Origin: Myxococcaceae bacterium
GTDB taxonomy: Bacteria; Myxococcota; Myxococcia; Myxococcales; Myxococcaceae
Assembly: GCA_025459425.1 (NCBI GenBank)
Contig: JALOQF010000005.1
Location: forward strand, 1-55,448
Direction: 5' to 3'
Length of the DNA: 55,448 nt
A model generated the notes under the pieces. The model was not told the origin of the DNA and ran no database searches. It was given only the letters and a program-made list of their open reading frames with translations. The number at the start of each line of letters is the position of its first letter. Position 1 is the first letter of the stretch. Positions 9,001-18,029 of the stretch are shown in pieces. A program made the position numbers and the translations under genes.

Positions 9001-10077
9001 GTGCGCGTTCTCTTCTTCACCGACGGGCCGTTGAGCCCGGGCAGCCGCTTCCGGTGCCTCCAGTTCTTTCCCTGGCTCGAGCAGCGCGGCATCTCGTGTG
9101 AGGTCCAGTTCGCGTACGACCAGCGGTACAACGACGTGCACGACAAGCCGTGGGCGCCCCTCTACAAGGCCGGCGGCCGGCTCGTGCGCGCGGGCAAGCT
9201 GGTGCTCGAGCGCGGGCACGACCTGCTGGTGCTCCACAAGACGACGATGGCGGTGAGCGGGCTGCCCGAGTTCCTGCGCGGCTTCCGTTCGACGCCCACC
9301 GTCTTCGACTTCGACGACGCCATCTACCTCGGCGCCACCGGCGAGCCCTCGGCGGCCCGGGAGCGCACCTTCCGCCAGGCCGTCGACACCGCGCACCACG
9401 TCATCGCCGGCAACGAGCACCTCGCTGCCCAGGCCCGCGCGCCGTGGAAGACGACCGTCATTCCCACCGTCGTGGACACCTCGAGGTACGTGCCGGGCCC
9501 GAGGCGCACCGACGAGCACGACCTGGTCGTGGGGTGGATGGGCACGGCCTCGAACTTTCCGTACCTGCGCGAGGTGATGCCGGCGGTGCTCCGGGCGCTC
9601 GAGCAGGTGCCTCGCGCGCGGCTGCGCATCGTCTCGAACGGCCTGTTGCCCGAGTACGCCGGGCACCCGCTCGTCGAGCAGTGGCGGTGGAGCGACGACA
9701 AGGAGCGGATGGCCCTGCAGAGCTTCGACGTCGGCCTCATGCCGCTGCCCGACACGGCGCAGACGCGGGGCAAGTGCGGCTTCAAGATGCTCCAGTACAT
9801 GGCGTGCGGCGTGCCGGTGGTGGCGTCGGCGGTGGGGGCGAACCCGGGGCTCTTCGCGGGCTCCGAGGCGGGCGTGCTGGTGCCGGCGGGTGGCGACTGG
9901 ACGGCGGCGGTGCTCGAGCTGGCGCACAAGTCGGCCGACGAGCGGAGGGCGCTGGGCGCGGCGGGGCGAGCACACGTCGAGGCGCACTTCAGCGTGGCCT
10001 CGGTGGTCGACCGCTACGTGTCCATCTTCGAGCGGGTGGTGGGCGCGCAGGCGCGGCTGCGCACGAAGGCCGGCTGA
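9001..10077 (+). CDS. Family 4-like glycosyltransferase
   Basis: This cytoplasmic GT-B transferase has about 358 residues. The N-terminal domain carries the VFDFDDAIYLG motif (residues 101-109) and the C-terminal donor-binding domain has GKCGFKMLQYMACGVPVV (about 257-275). I chose GTG at 9001 (MRVLFFTDGPLSPGSR), because the upstream TTG at 8959 adds residues that do not fit the first beta strand. It lies 51 bases after asnB on the same strand. The transferase at 24878-25981 shares the DFDDAIW and GKCGLK motifs and is a clear paralogue. The donor and acceptor are unknown. Confidence 0.85.
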   Translation: MRVLFFTDGPLSPGSRFRCLQFFPWLEQRGISCEVQFAYDQRYNDVHDKPWAPLYKAGGRLVRAGKLVLERGHDLLVLHKTTMAVSGLPEFLRGFRSTPTVFDFDDAIYLGATGEPSAARERTFRQAVDTAHHVIAGNEHLAAQARAPWKTTVIPTVVDTSRYVPGPRRTDEHDLVVGWMGTASNFPYLREVMPAVLRALEQVPRARLRIVSNGLLPEYAGHPLVEQWRWSDDKERMALQSFDVGLMPLPDTAQTRGKCGFKMLQYMACGVPVVASAVGANPGLFAGSEAGVLVPAGGDWTAAVLELAHKSADERRALGAAGRAHVEAHFSVASVVDRYVSIFERVVGAQARLRTKAG

Positions 10078-10092
10078 CGCGGCGGGTGAGTT

Positions 10093-11430
10093 TCACGTCA
10101 TCACCCACCGGGTCGCACGGCCGACACCAACTCGCTTCACCAGCCCCTGGCTTTCGAGCGCCTTGAGGTCGAGGCCCGCGGTGCGCACCGACACGCGGGC
10201 CGCCTTCGCGTAGTCCCGACTGCTGAACGTCTTGCCGCCCTTGAAGCGTTTCAGCGCCGCCCGCGCGCGCTCGGACTTCGGGTCGACCGGCGCTACCAGC
10301 GGAAGCGTCACCCGCACCCCCTCATCGCCTCCGCCCTCGAAGGTCGGCGCCGGGTTCCCATTGGCGACCATCGCCTCGATGATCCGCAGACTGCCCGTCC
10401 CCCACTCCTCGATGAAGCCCGCCAGATAGAGCGCCCGCGCGATGAGCGGGTTCGTCGGCACGGACGGGTGCCGTTCCCGCAGCAGCGCGGCCGTGATGGG
10501 CGGAGGGAAGTGCCCCGGGTTCCAGACGATCAGCGTCTGCTCCGTCAGGACGAGCTGGATGGGCGCGGTGCTGCGGTAGTCCCGATGCGCGACGGCGTTG
10601 GCGACGGCCTCGCGAACGGCGACGAGCGGCAGCTCCGGGTGTTCCAGCCGACCTGCCGCCCCCACCTCGGTCTTCACCTTCAGGTTCCGCGCGACGAAGG
10701 CCACGGCCTCGTCGATCTGCCGCCACAGCGGCCCCTCCAGCGAGGCCGAGTCGACCAGGGCCCCACGCTCGACCCGGGCTCGAATCACCGCCTGCGGAAA
10801 GGGCCCCTGGGGCCATCGCCCGAACAAGAGCACCCCACCGACCGTCAGCCGTCCCTCCCGGGCGAGATGCAGTCGTTCGACGAGCTCGAGAGCGCCCTCG
10901 CCCTTCATCCCCGGCTCCAGCCGGCCGCGCGCCCGCGCGAACCACTGACGCGCAGCCTCCTCGTCGAGGCCGGTGGCGTCGACCCCTTCGGCCAGGCGTC
11001 GTTCGAAGCCCCCCGACTCCCGCAGGCGATCGAGCAGGCGCCGTTCGTACTCGTCCCGCGACATCGCCACCGTCGCCTTCCCCAGACGGTGAAAGGCCCG
11101 ACCGAACGCCAGGTGCGGACCGTCCCCAGGTGGAACCGTGATGCGCAGCAGCGACTTCCCGTCGACGACTGGCGTGTCGAGCGAGACGTAGACGCGGGGG
11201 TCGGTGTTGGCGAGCACCTGTTGCACCACTCGCTCCTGCTCGCCCGGGGCCAGGTTCGCGCCGACCACCGAGCCATCATCGCGAACCCCGATCAGCACCG
11301 TCCCGCCGCCACGCGTCGCCATGGCTGCGATGGTCTCGATGATCCTTCGCGAGTCCGAGAGCGTCGCCTTGAACTCCAGGGCCTCGCCCTCCCCACCCGC
11401 GAGGAGCCCCTGAACGTCTTCAGTCGCCAT
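10093..11430 (-). CDS. AlbA_2-domain (COG2865, Schlafen-like) ATP-binding regulator
   Basis: This is a 445-residue protein in three parts: an N-terminal AlbA_2/Schlafen-like domain (LEFKATLSDSRRIIETI, then GGTVLIGVRDDGSVVG), a middle part ending in a HATPase_c_4-like region (REAVANAVAHRDY, then GTGSLRIIEAM), and a C-terminal winged helix (about 400-445, FSSRDYAKAARVSVRTAGLD). Such proteins are usually annotated as putative transcriptional regulators or RecG-like. It has no obvious link to polysaccharide synthesis and looks inserted between the two halves of the cluster. Three abutting palindromes lie 26-55 bases before its ATG, which suggests autoregulation. Confidence 0.8.
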   Translation of the reverse strand: MATEDVQGLLAGGEGEALEFKATLSDSRRIIETIAAMATRGGGTVLIGVRDDGSVVGANLAPGEQERVVQQVLANTDPRVYVSLDTPVVDGKSLLRITVPPGDGPHLAFGRAFHRLGKATVAMSRDEYERRLLDRLRESGGFERRLAEGVDATGLDEEAARQWFARARGRLEPGMKGEGALELVERLHLAREGRLTVGGVLLFGRWPQGPFPQAVIRARVERGALVDSASLEGPLWRQIDEAVAFVARNLKVKTEVGAAGRLEHPELPLVAVREAVANAVAHRDYRSTAPIQLVLTEQTLIVWNPGHFPPPITAALLRERHPSVPTNPLIARALYLAGFIEEWGTGSLRIIEAMVANGNPAPTFEGGGDEGVRVTLPLVAPVDPKSERARAALKRFKGGKTFSSRDYAKAARVSVRTAGLDLKALESQGLVKRVGVGRATRWVMT

Positions 11431-11455
11431 GGCCTGGTTCTAGAGCGACCTTCGA

Positions 11456-11485
11456 TTGCGCGCAATTGCGCGCAATTGCGCGCAA
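11456..11485. promoter_or_regulatory. Triple tandem palindrome, probable operator
   Basis: Three perfect, abutting copies of the 10-bp palindrome TTGCGCGCAA occupy 11456-11485. The period is one helical turn, so all three face the same side of DNA. They lie 26 bases upstream of the AlbA_2 gene start (11430) and about 20 bases past the end of the YdcF gene, within the only promoter space the AlbA_2 gene has. A cooperative binding site for the winged-helix protein next door is the simplest explanation. Confidence 0.6.
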
Positions 11486-11504
11486 CGCCATCACCCCGGC
11501 GCGG

Positions 11505-12269
11505 TCATCGGGCCTTGCCGGTAAGGCGGTAGGTCAGGCGGCCGAAGAGCTCGCGCAGGGCTGCCGCGGAGTCTCCGAAGTAGCCGGCCCTCGGGAGCCA
11601 GTGCCCATCGGCCTCGGGCGCGCGCATGCGGAAGTCCACGGGCAGCACGTCGGGCTCGAGGCCCACGGCGCGGAAGCAGCCCTGTGCGCGAGGCATGTGG
11701 AACGCGCTCGTCAGCATGAGCACCGACGAGAAGCCGCGCGCGGTGATGAGGGCTTTGGACTTCTCGGCGTTCTCGACGGTGTTGCGGGCCTCGGGCTCGA
11801 TGAGAATGCGCTCCTGCTCGATGCCCCAGGCCTCGAGCTGACGGGCGAGGTAGTCGGCCTCGGTGGGCAGGCCCTCGCGCAAGTGGCCGCCCGAGACGAT
11901 GACGTGCCGGGCCTTGCCGGAGCGCAAGAGGTCGAAAGTGACGGTGAGGCGCTCGACGTTGTCGCCCCAGGACACCGTGTCGGGCGTGGCGCCGAAGGCC
12001 GCGACGGTGCCCCCGAGGAGGACGACGACGTCGTAGGTGACGTCGGGGCGCATGGTGGAGACGGCGTCGGCTTCCATTGAGTGCCACAGGCGGTTCGAAA
12101 CGGCCGGCAGGCTCAGGGCCAGGAAGAGCACGAGGCCTGTCGCAGCGAGAAGCGCGCCGCGGCGCTTCCATCCACGAAGAAACGACAGCACCCCGAGCAC
12201 ACTGGGGAGCCCGACCCACCACCACGGGTCGAGCAGGACATCGAGCGTCTTCGACAAGACGAAGAACAC
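11505..12269 (-). CDS. YdcF/ElyC-family (DUF218) membrane-anchored protein
   Basis: This is a 254-residue DUF218 protein. Two hydrophobic segments near the N-terminus (about 15-32 and 38-58) are followed by the periplasmic DUF218 domain with its conserved strands: DVVVLLGG, RHVIVSGGH and ILIEPEARNTVENA. In E. coli the related ElyC affects envelope-polysaccharide and peptidoglycan lipid-carrier metabolism. Here it is the last gene of the Wzy/BY-kinase operon, 6 bases after the kinase stop, so a role with undecaprenyl-linked intermediates is plausible but inferred. The start is GTG. Confidence 0.85.
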   Translation of the reverse strand: MFFVLSKTLDVLLDPWWWVGLPSVLGVLSFLRGWKRRGALLAATGLVLFLALSLPAVSNRLWHSMEADAVSTMRPDVTYDVVVLLGGTVAAFGATPDTVSWGDNVERLTVTFDLLRSGKARHVIVSGGHLREGLPTEADYLARQLEAWGIEQERILIEPEARNTVENAEKSKALITARGFSSVLMLTSAFHMPRAQGCFRAVGLEPDVLPVDFRMRAPEADGHWLPRAGYFGDSAAALRELFGRLTYRLTGKAR

Positions 12270-12275
12270 GCCCGA

Positions 12276-14450
12276 CTACCCGTTCTTCTCTCCGTAGCCG
12301 TAATAGCGGTACGCGTAGCCGTAGTAGTAGTCGCCGTAGCGCGAGCGCTCGAGGTTCACGTCGTTGAGCACCGCGCCCAGAATCGGCGCCTTCACGTCGT
12401 TGAGCGCCCGAACCGTGCGCTTCGCCACGTCTCGGTGCGTGACGCCGGCTTTCAGCACCATCACCACGCCTGCGACCTGCGTCGCGAGCACCACCGCGTC
12501 GGACACCGCACCGACCGGCGGGCTGTCGAGAATGACCCGGTCGAACTTGCCATCGAGCGTCTCGAGCAGCTCGGCAAAAGCCTTCGTGTGGAGCAGCTCC
12601 GCCGGGTTCGGAGGCACTGGCCCACACGGCAGCAGGTAGACGCCCGGCACTTCGGTCGTCTTGATGGCGTCCTCGAGCTTGCCCTCGCCCACCACCAGCG
12701 ACGACACGCCCACGTCGTTCGGTACCCCGAACGCCTTGTGGAGCCGAGGCCGCCGCATGTCGGTGTCGATGATGAGCACCTTCTGCCCACTCTGCGCCAT
12801 CGCGATGGCCAGGTTGATGGCCGTCGTCGACTTGCCTTCTTGCGGGCCGCTCGACGTCACCAGCATGCGCCTGAGCGGCTTGTCGGGAGACATGAACAAC
12901 AGGTTCGTGCGCACCGCCCGCGTGCACTCGGCGATGTGCGACTTGGGCTCGCGGTGAATGTGCAGGTCCTTCGTCTGCCCCTCGGCCGCGCCGGTCGGGA
13001 TCGTCGGCACGAAGCCCAGGAACGTCAGCCCCAGCCGCTCTTCGATCTCCTGCTGCGACGTCACCGACGAGTCGAGGAACTCGAGCAACAGCGCCAGGCC
13101 CAGGCCAGCGATGAGCCCCGCCACCACGCCGAGGAGAATCGACTGCGGCACGTTCGGCCGAACCGGCGCCAGCTGCGGCCGCGCCGCGTCCAGCACGCGC
13201 ACGTTCGAGGTCCGCAACAGGCCCGACAGCTCGATGTCCTTCAGCCGCTTGAACACCGAGTCGTACTGCCGCTTGGCGCTGTCCGACTCCTGCTTCAGCC
13301 GATCGAGCTCGAGCTTCTTCTTCTCGACCTCGAAGGCCTCGGTCTTCGCCTCGTTGAAGAGCACGAGCAGGTTGCGCTCCTTCTCGATGGCCTCGCGCAG
13401 CTCGGCCTCGGTGCCCACCACGAGGTTCGACAGCTCGCGCTGGAAGTCCTTCTCGACGAGCGCGAGCTTGTCGCGGCACTCCATCAGCTTGGGGTGCTGC
13501 TCGAGGTAGCGCGACTGCAGCTCGGTGCACTCGGTGCGGAGCGTCAGCATGCGATCCTTGAGCTTCTGCAGCGTCTGGTTCTCGCGCGCCGCCGGCAGCG
13601 CCTCGGCCCACATCGAGTCGTCGCTTCCCTTCTGCTGTTGCACGTTGCGAATCGCGGCGACGCGCGCCTTGTAGCCGGCGATCTTCAGCTGCACGTCGGT
13701 CAGCGCCTGGCTCGTCGCCGTCAGCCGCGCCGACACCATGTTCGCCCGGTCGTCGATCGACGTGCTCAGCATGTCGGACTGCTTGCGGAACGTGTACAGC
13801 GCCAGCTCGCTCGCGCGCGCCGACTCGGACAACGAGTCACGCCGCTCGTCGAGCCACTTCGACGCGTTCTCGGTCACCTTGAGCTTCTGGGACAACGACT
13901 CGTCGATGTATGCCTGGGCCACCTCGTTGGCGAGCAACGCGGCGCGCGTGGGGTCGCTGTCTTCGATCTTGATGAACGTGACGCGCGAGTCTTTCAGCGA
14001 CTCGACCTTCACCTTGCCCTGCACGCGGGCGACGGCGTCGACGTTCTTCATCACCTCGGCCTGCTGCTCGGCCGGGAGCTTCGTGAGGCCCAGGAACTCG
14101 GCGTCGGTGTTGAGGCCCAGCTTCTCGACCACCCGCTGCGCGACGGCGCGGCTCGTGATGATCTTCGACTGGGTCTCGATGTACTCCTTGTTCGCCCAGT
14201 AGGCCGACGTCGAGTCGTTGTTGACGTCTTGAATCTGGTTGTCGAGGAAGCGCGGTTCCTTCGAGTCGATGATGAGCGAGATCTGCGCGGCGTACACCTT
14301 CGGCTGGCTGCGCGCCCAGAGGGTGGTGGCGCCCACCACCACCGCGAACACCAGGAGGATCAACCACTTCCGCTTGAGCAGGACCCGCAGGTAGTACCGG
14401 AGGTCGATGGAGCCGGTACCGATGACCTCGCTGGGAGCCTGGGCGGACAC
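12276..14450 (-). CDS. Wzc-type polysaccharide co-polymerase / BY-kinase
   Basis: This 724-residue bacterial tyrosine autokinase joins a Wzz-like chain-length domain to a cytoplasmic kinase. TM1 lies at about 29-49, a long periplasmic coiled-coil follows, and TM2 at about 440-460. The kinase domain has Walker A SSGPQEGKSTTAIN (about 535), Walker A' LIIDTDMRRPR (about 562) and Walker B VILDSPPVG (about 641). The C-terminal tail RYGDYYYGYAYRYYGYG has nine tyrosines, the expected trans-phosphorylation cluster. It controls polymer length and export in Wzy-dependent systems. The GTG start is at 14450; the polymerase-like gene is 49 bases upstream and ydcF follows at 6 bases. Confidence 0.95.
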   Translation of the reverse strand: MSAQAPSEVIGTGSIDLRYYLRVLLKRKWLILLVFAVVVGATTLWARSQPKVYAAQISLIIDSKEPRFLDNQIQDVNNDSTSAYWANKEYIETQSKIITSRAVAQRVVEKLGLNTDAEFLGLTKLPAEQQAEVMKNVDAVARVQGKVKVESLKDSRVTFIKIEDSDPTRAALLANEVAQAYIDESLSQKLKVTENASKWLDERRDSLSESARASELALYTFRKQSDMLSTSIDDRANMVSARLTATSQALTDVQLKIAGYKARVAAIRNVQQQKGSDDSMWAEALPAARENQTLQKLKDRMLTLRTECTELQSRYLEQHPKLMECRDKLALVEKDFQRELSNLVVGTEAELREAIEKERNLLVLFNEAKTEAFEVEKKKLELDRLKQESDSAKRQYDSVFKRLKDIELSGLLRTSNVRVLDAARPQLAPVRPNVPQSILLGVVAGLIAGLGLALLLEFLDSSVTSQQEIEERLGLTFLGFVPTIPTGAAEGQTKDLHIHREPKSHIAECTRAVRTNLLFMSPDKPLRRMLVTSSGPQEGKSTTAINLAIAMAQSGQKVLIIDTDMRRPRLHKAFGVPNDVGVSSLVVGEGKLEDAIKTTEVPGVYLLPCGPVPPNPAELLHTKAFAELLETLDGKFDRVILDSPPVGAVSDAVVLATQVAGVVMVLKAGVTHRDVAKRTVRALNDVKAPILGAVLNDVNLERSRYGDYYYGYAYRYYGYGEKNG

Positions 14451-14499
14451 GACGCCGTCAGTACCACCGGGGCAGGGGGTGGTTCAAATGAACGGCCCA

Positions 14500-16974
14500 C
14501 TATTCGATGCGCGAAGCGAGCGCCGCTTCCAGCCGCGCAACCCAGGAATCCTGGGCCTTTGCACCCTCTGGCGTATCCAGCAGCCGCCCGCGCCGCACCT
14601 CGTCGAGCGCTGAGTGGAGGCTCCCCATGCGCTCGTAGACCTGCGCCAGGCGGTACTTGAGGTCCGCCCGCGTCGGTTCGATGCGCGAGGCCGTTTGCAG
14701 CGCCTCCAGCGCCCGTGGCCACCGCTCATCCTGCGCCCACAGCTCGGCTTCGCGCTGAAAGAGCTGAGACCTTCCCTGCGGGCCCGAAACGAACGGCCGC
14801 GTCCGCTCCAGCACGGCGCGCGCCTCGGTCGTTCGCTGCTGCTGCGACAACACGGCGGCCAACGCCATCGCCACGCCGACGTCCTGGGGCGATTTGCGAG
14901 AGAGCCCATCGAGCAGGGACGAGGCCTCGTCGAGCCGCCCCACCTGGCCCAGCACCCGCGCCTTGAGCAACACCATCGGCGTGGTGCTTCGTGAGTCGGC
15001 TGGCAACGCCTCGAGGCGCTCGAGCGCGACGTTCGGTTGCTGCTCCACCTCGGCCTGCTGCACCGCGAGGGTGAGCGCCTCGACCCGCACGGCCTCAGAC
15101 GGAGGCAACACCAACACCGCCTCGAGCAGCGCCTTCGCTTCGGCCCGCTTGCCGAGCGCCTGGTAGCGCTCCCACAGCCGCTGGAGCAGCCCCGCTTCTT
15201 CGACGAGCAGCCGGTCGTACTGGCCCAGCCTCGCCGCCAGCAGCAGCCCCTCGTCGAGGCTCGTCGAGTCTCCGAGCCGCCACGCCACCTTGAACTCGAG
15301 CAACGCCTGGGTCGGTTGGCCGAGCCGCAACAGGGCACGCCCCGCCGCCACGTGCGCTCGGGGATCGTCGGGCCGCAAGAAGAGGAGCCGGTTCACCCAG
15401 GCGAGCGACTCCCGCGCCGCCCCCTCGACGCTGAGCTGGTTCGCCACCGCGGAGTAGAGAACCCAGTCCGACGGGTGCCGGTCGATGGCCGTGAGCGCCG
15501 CCTGCCGCACCTCGGCTGACGGCGCGCCGGCCTTCACCAACTGCACGACCTTCGCTTCCGCGTCCGCGTGCGTGGGCAGGCCCTTCACCAGGCCGACCAG
15601 CGCGAGCAGCACGACCGCGCTCCCCGCCACCAACCAGCCGCGATGCACCGAGCGTTTCGGAAGGCCCTCGGCGTCACCGGTCGAGGCGACGAGGCCCAGC
15701 ACCACCACTACCGCCACCGGCAGCGCGTTCAGCTCGAGCGCGAAGTCGAAGACATCGTGGAACCCAACGCCGAGCACCCCGAGCAACAGCACCGGCTCGA
15801 GCACCCGCCCCCTCGCCTGGTGCACCAACTGCACCGCGACGACCGCCGAGGCCCCGAACAACACGAGCGTCAGGGGAACTCCCAGCTCCGCGAGCCACTG
15901 CAGCACCAGGTTCTCCGGGTGCGTGAAGGTTACGTCGAGCTGCGTCGTCTGGAAGCGCGTGAAGCCCAGCTCGAACGCCCCCAGCCCCATGCCACCGCGC
16001 CAGAACGCGAGCGCGCCGTCCCACAACATCGGCCACAGCTCGATCTTCGTCTTCGCCAGCTTGTCGACCGACGAGACGGTGGCGAGGCGGTCGAGGATCT
16101 GCTCCGAGGCCAGCGAGAGCGCGAAGAGCACCGTGCCGCCGATGACGAGCCACGGGAGCGCCGCGCGCACCCCGCCCTGCCGCCGCGCGAGCTGGAGCGC
16201 GCCCACCAGCGCCCAGGTGACGACGAAGGTGGCGATGCCTCCGCGTGAGAACGAGAGGAACACGCCCGTGCCGCAGAGCAGGGCCAGCGCGTAGAGACCG
16301 ACCGCCGCTTCCTTGTTGCGCGTGTCGAGCGCGAGCCCCAGCGCCACCGTGCCGCAGAAGGCGAGGAAGCCGGCCAGGTGGTTCACGTTCCCGAAGAAGG
16401 ACACGAACGGAACGTTGCCGTAGTACCGCAGCATGCCGAACAGGGCGTCGGCTCCGGCGATGAGGTGTCCAAAGCCCACCACGGCGACGAAGGCCCCGGT
16501 GATGGCCACCGTGAGGAGTAGCCGCAGTCGCGCACCCTGGAGCCGCCCCAACTGCAGCGCCACGAAGCCCAGCGCCCCGAGCGAGAGGAGCCGCGCGAGC
16601 GCCCGCCACGTCGACGGCGCGTCCATCGTCAGCGGGCGCGCGGCGTCGAGGCCGAGCGGCACCAGCGCGAAGTCGCGCAGCTCGGCGTTCACCGGAGACA
16701 CGAGCGCCAACAACCCCGCCGGGAGCGGGACGAGCGAGAGGACCGCCATCACCACGAGCCCCACCGGGAGCGCGAGCGAGAGGTGCACGCCCGCGCGACG
16801 CCGGTGCCTCCACGCGCCGATGAGCCAGGTGACGAGCGCGACCGAAGAAAGCACCCACAGGAGCACCAGGGTCCACGGCGGCGAGCCGCCGATCGAGAGC
16901 GGCAACGACACGATGGCTCCGCCGACCGCGGCCTCGGCTGCGTACCACCACCGCGTGGAATCCTGCGAAGGCAT
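14500..16974 (-). CDS. O-antigen ligase/Wzy-like polymerase with TPR tail
   Basis: This 824-residue protein has an N-terminal half of about 12 membrane segments with the O-antigen ligase/Wzy_C hallmark FFGNVNHLAGF, a large periplasmic loop region (HPENLVLQWLAELG), and a C-terminal half (about 480-824) of degenerate TPR helices. It should polymerise or transfer the lipid-linked repeat units. I start it at 16974, where ATG overlaps the stop of the upstream nucleotidyltransferase (TGATG); a start at 17061 would add an Arg-rich tail from the neighbour's out-of-frame sequence. Ligase and polymerase cannot be told apart from sequence, but the adjoining BY-kinase favours polymerase. Confidence 0.85.
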   Translation of the reverse strand: MPSQDSTRWWYAAEAAVGGAIVSLPLSIGGSPPWTLVLLWVLSSVALVTWLIGAWRHRRRAGVHLSLALPVGLVVMAVLSLVPLPAGLLALVSPVNAELRDFALVPLGLDAARPLTMDAPSTWRALARLLSLGALGFVALQLGRLQGARLRLLLTVAITGAFVAVVGFGHLIAGADALFGMLRYYGNVPFVSFFGNVNHLAGFLAFCGTVALGLALDTRNKEAAVGLYALALLCGTGVFLSFSRGGIATFVVTWALVGALQLARRQGGVRAALPWLVIGGTVLFALSLASEQILDRLATVSSVDKLAKTKIELWPMLWDGALAFWRGGMGLGAFELGFTRFQTTQLDVTFTHPENLVLQWLAELGVPLTLVLFGASAVVAVQLVHQARGRVLEPVLLLGVLGVGFHDVFDFALELNALPVAVVVVLGLVASTGDAEGLPKRSVHRGWLVAGSAVVLLALVGLVKGLPTHADAEAKVVQLVKAGAPSAEVRQAALTAIDRHPSDWVLYSAVANQLSVEGAARESLAWVNRLLFLRPDDPRAHVAAGRALLRLGQPTQALLEFKVAWRLGDSTSLDEGLLLAARLGQYDRLLVEEAGLLQRLWERYQALGKRAEAKALLEAVLVLPPSEAVRVEALTLAVQQAEVEQQPNVALERLEALPADSRSTTPMVLLKARVLGQVGRLDEASSLLDGLSRKSPQDVGVAMALAAVLSQQQRTTEARAVLERTRPFVSGPQGRSQLFQREAELWAQDERWPRALEALQTASRIEPTRADLKYRLAQVYERMGSLHSALDEVRRGRLLDTPEGAKAQDSWVARLEAALASRIE

Positions 16975-18029
16975 CAGGGGCGAGCGAGGGCGCGGCGAGC
17001 GTAGCGTTTCACACCATCGATGACGTGCCGAACACCATGACGCGGAGTGTCCACCAGCCACAGCCGCGCCGCGAAGTTACCCAGGCGGTGGGTCGACAAC
17101 GACGCACCCTCGAGCAGGCCCGCCGTGAAGAGGCGCGCGTCGAGGTGGCCCCGGAGCCGTCGGCCGGGGAACGCCTGCCACGCCGCCTCGGGCACCGGCA
17201 CGTCGAGGAGCCGCTCGAGCAGGTGCAGCGTCACCGTAAGCGCCTGGGTGAAGCCGGCGTCGTGCGCGCGCGCCGCCATCGCCGGCCAGTCGAGGGTCGG
17301 GTGCAGCCGGAGAAACTGCTGGAGATCGACGAGCCACGCGAGCCGGAGGAAGACGTGGTTGGCCGCGTGCGTGGCCAGGTAGAGGAACTCGTCTTCCGGC
17401 GAAAGCAGCCGAATGGGGCGCTTCTCGAAGGTCGCGTCGCGGGCGCGCGCACGAATGGCGGCGTCGTCGAAGAGGCCCCGGCCGAAGGTCGAGATGAGGC
17501 GAAAGTGCACCTCGACGAGCCCCGGCGGGCCCGAGAACGAGAGGTGGTGGTGGTCCGCGAAGACGTCTCCGAGCGAGGGGTCGACCCACCGGTTCAGCTG
17601 CAGCGGCGCCAGCGCCGTGGCGACCCGGTCGAGTTCCTCGGGCAGCACCAGCACGTCGACGTCGGACGAGGGGCGGCAGCGCGGGTTCGAGGGGTAGAGG
17701 CGGTGGGCGAGCACCGTGCCCTTCAGCGCCAGCGGCACGATGCCTGCGCCGTGGAGCGCGTCGAACACCGAGAGGGTCAGGCGCTTCAGCTTGTGGGCGC
17801 TGACCACGGTGGCCCGCGCGTCCGAGAGCAGGCGCGGCTGCTCGGGGAATGACAGATCTCCCAGGGCATCGGCGACCCACGCGCTGACACCGTGCCGGGA
17901 CGCGGCGTCGACGAGGGCCGGGCCGTCGAGCGTGGGCAGCAGGTCACGCAGCTCGGCCGTCCGGTGCGGAATCCGGGCGAGGACCTCGAACAGGGAGCCC
18001 CGGTTGGGGTACTCAGCGCCCAGCGCCAT
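16974..18029 (-). CDS. Nucleotidyltransferase family protein (NTP_transf_5-like)
   Basis: This protein of about 351 residues resembles the NTP_transf_5 family found in exopolysaccharide operons. A lysine-containing strand (PLALKGTVLAHRLY) precedes the nucleotidyltransferase active-site pattern PSSDVDVLVLPEE with paired Asp residues; a third acidic position is in LVEVHF. No function is established for these proteins in sugar polymers. It is the first gene of the operon that continues into the polymerase and BY-kinase. The likely ATG at 18029 and an alternative at 18041 both overlap the start of the divergent membrane-protein gene. Confidence 0.75.
   Translation of the reverse strand: MALGAEYPNRGSLFEVLARIPHRTAELRDLLPTLDGPALVDAASRHGVSAWVADALGDLSFPEQPRLLSDARATVVSAHKLKRLTLSVFDALHGAGIVPLALKGTVLAHRLYPSNPRCRPSSDVDVLVLPEELDRVATALAPLQLNRWVDPSLGDVFADHHHLSFSGPPGLVEVHFRLISTFGRGLFDDAAIRARARDATFEKRPIRLLSPEDEFLYLATHAANHVFLRLAWLVDLQQFLRLHPTLDWPAMAARAHDAGFTQALTVTLHLLERLLDVPVPEAAWQAFPGRRLRGHLDARLFTAGLLEGASLSTHRLGNFAARLWLVDTPRHGVRHVIDGVKRYARRALARP

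Noticed and set aside
11491-13611. Long minus-strand open frame rich in Arg, Ala, Gly and His
   Set aside because: It is out of frame with the BY-kinase and YdcF genes on the same strand and has shadow-type composition; both real genes have clear motifs.
12081-14660. 859-codon plus-strand open frame
   Set aside because: Antisense to the BY-kinase; His/Arg/Leu-rich repeats reflect the GC-rich third positions of the real gene.
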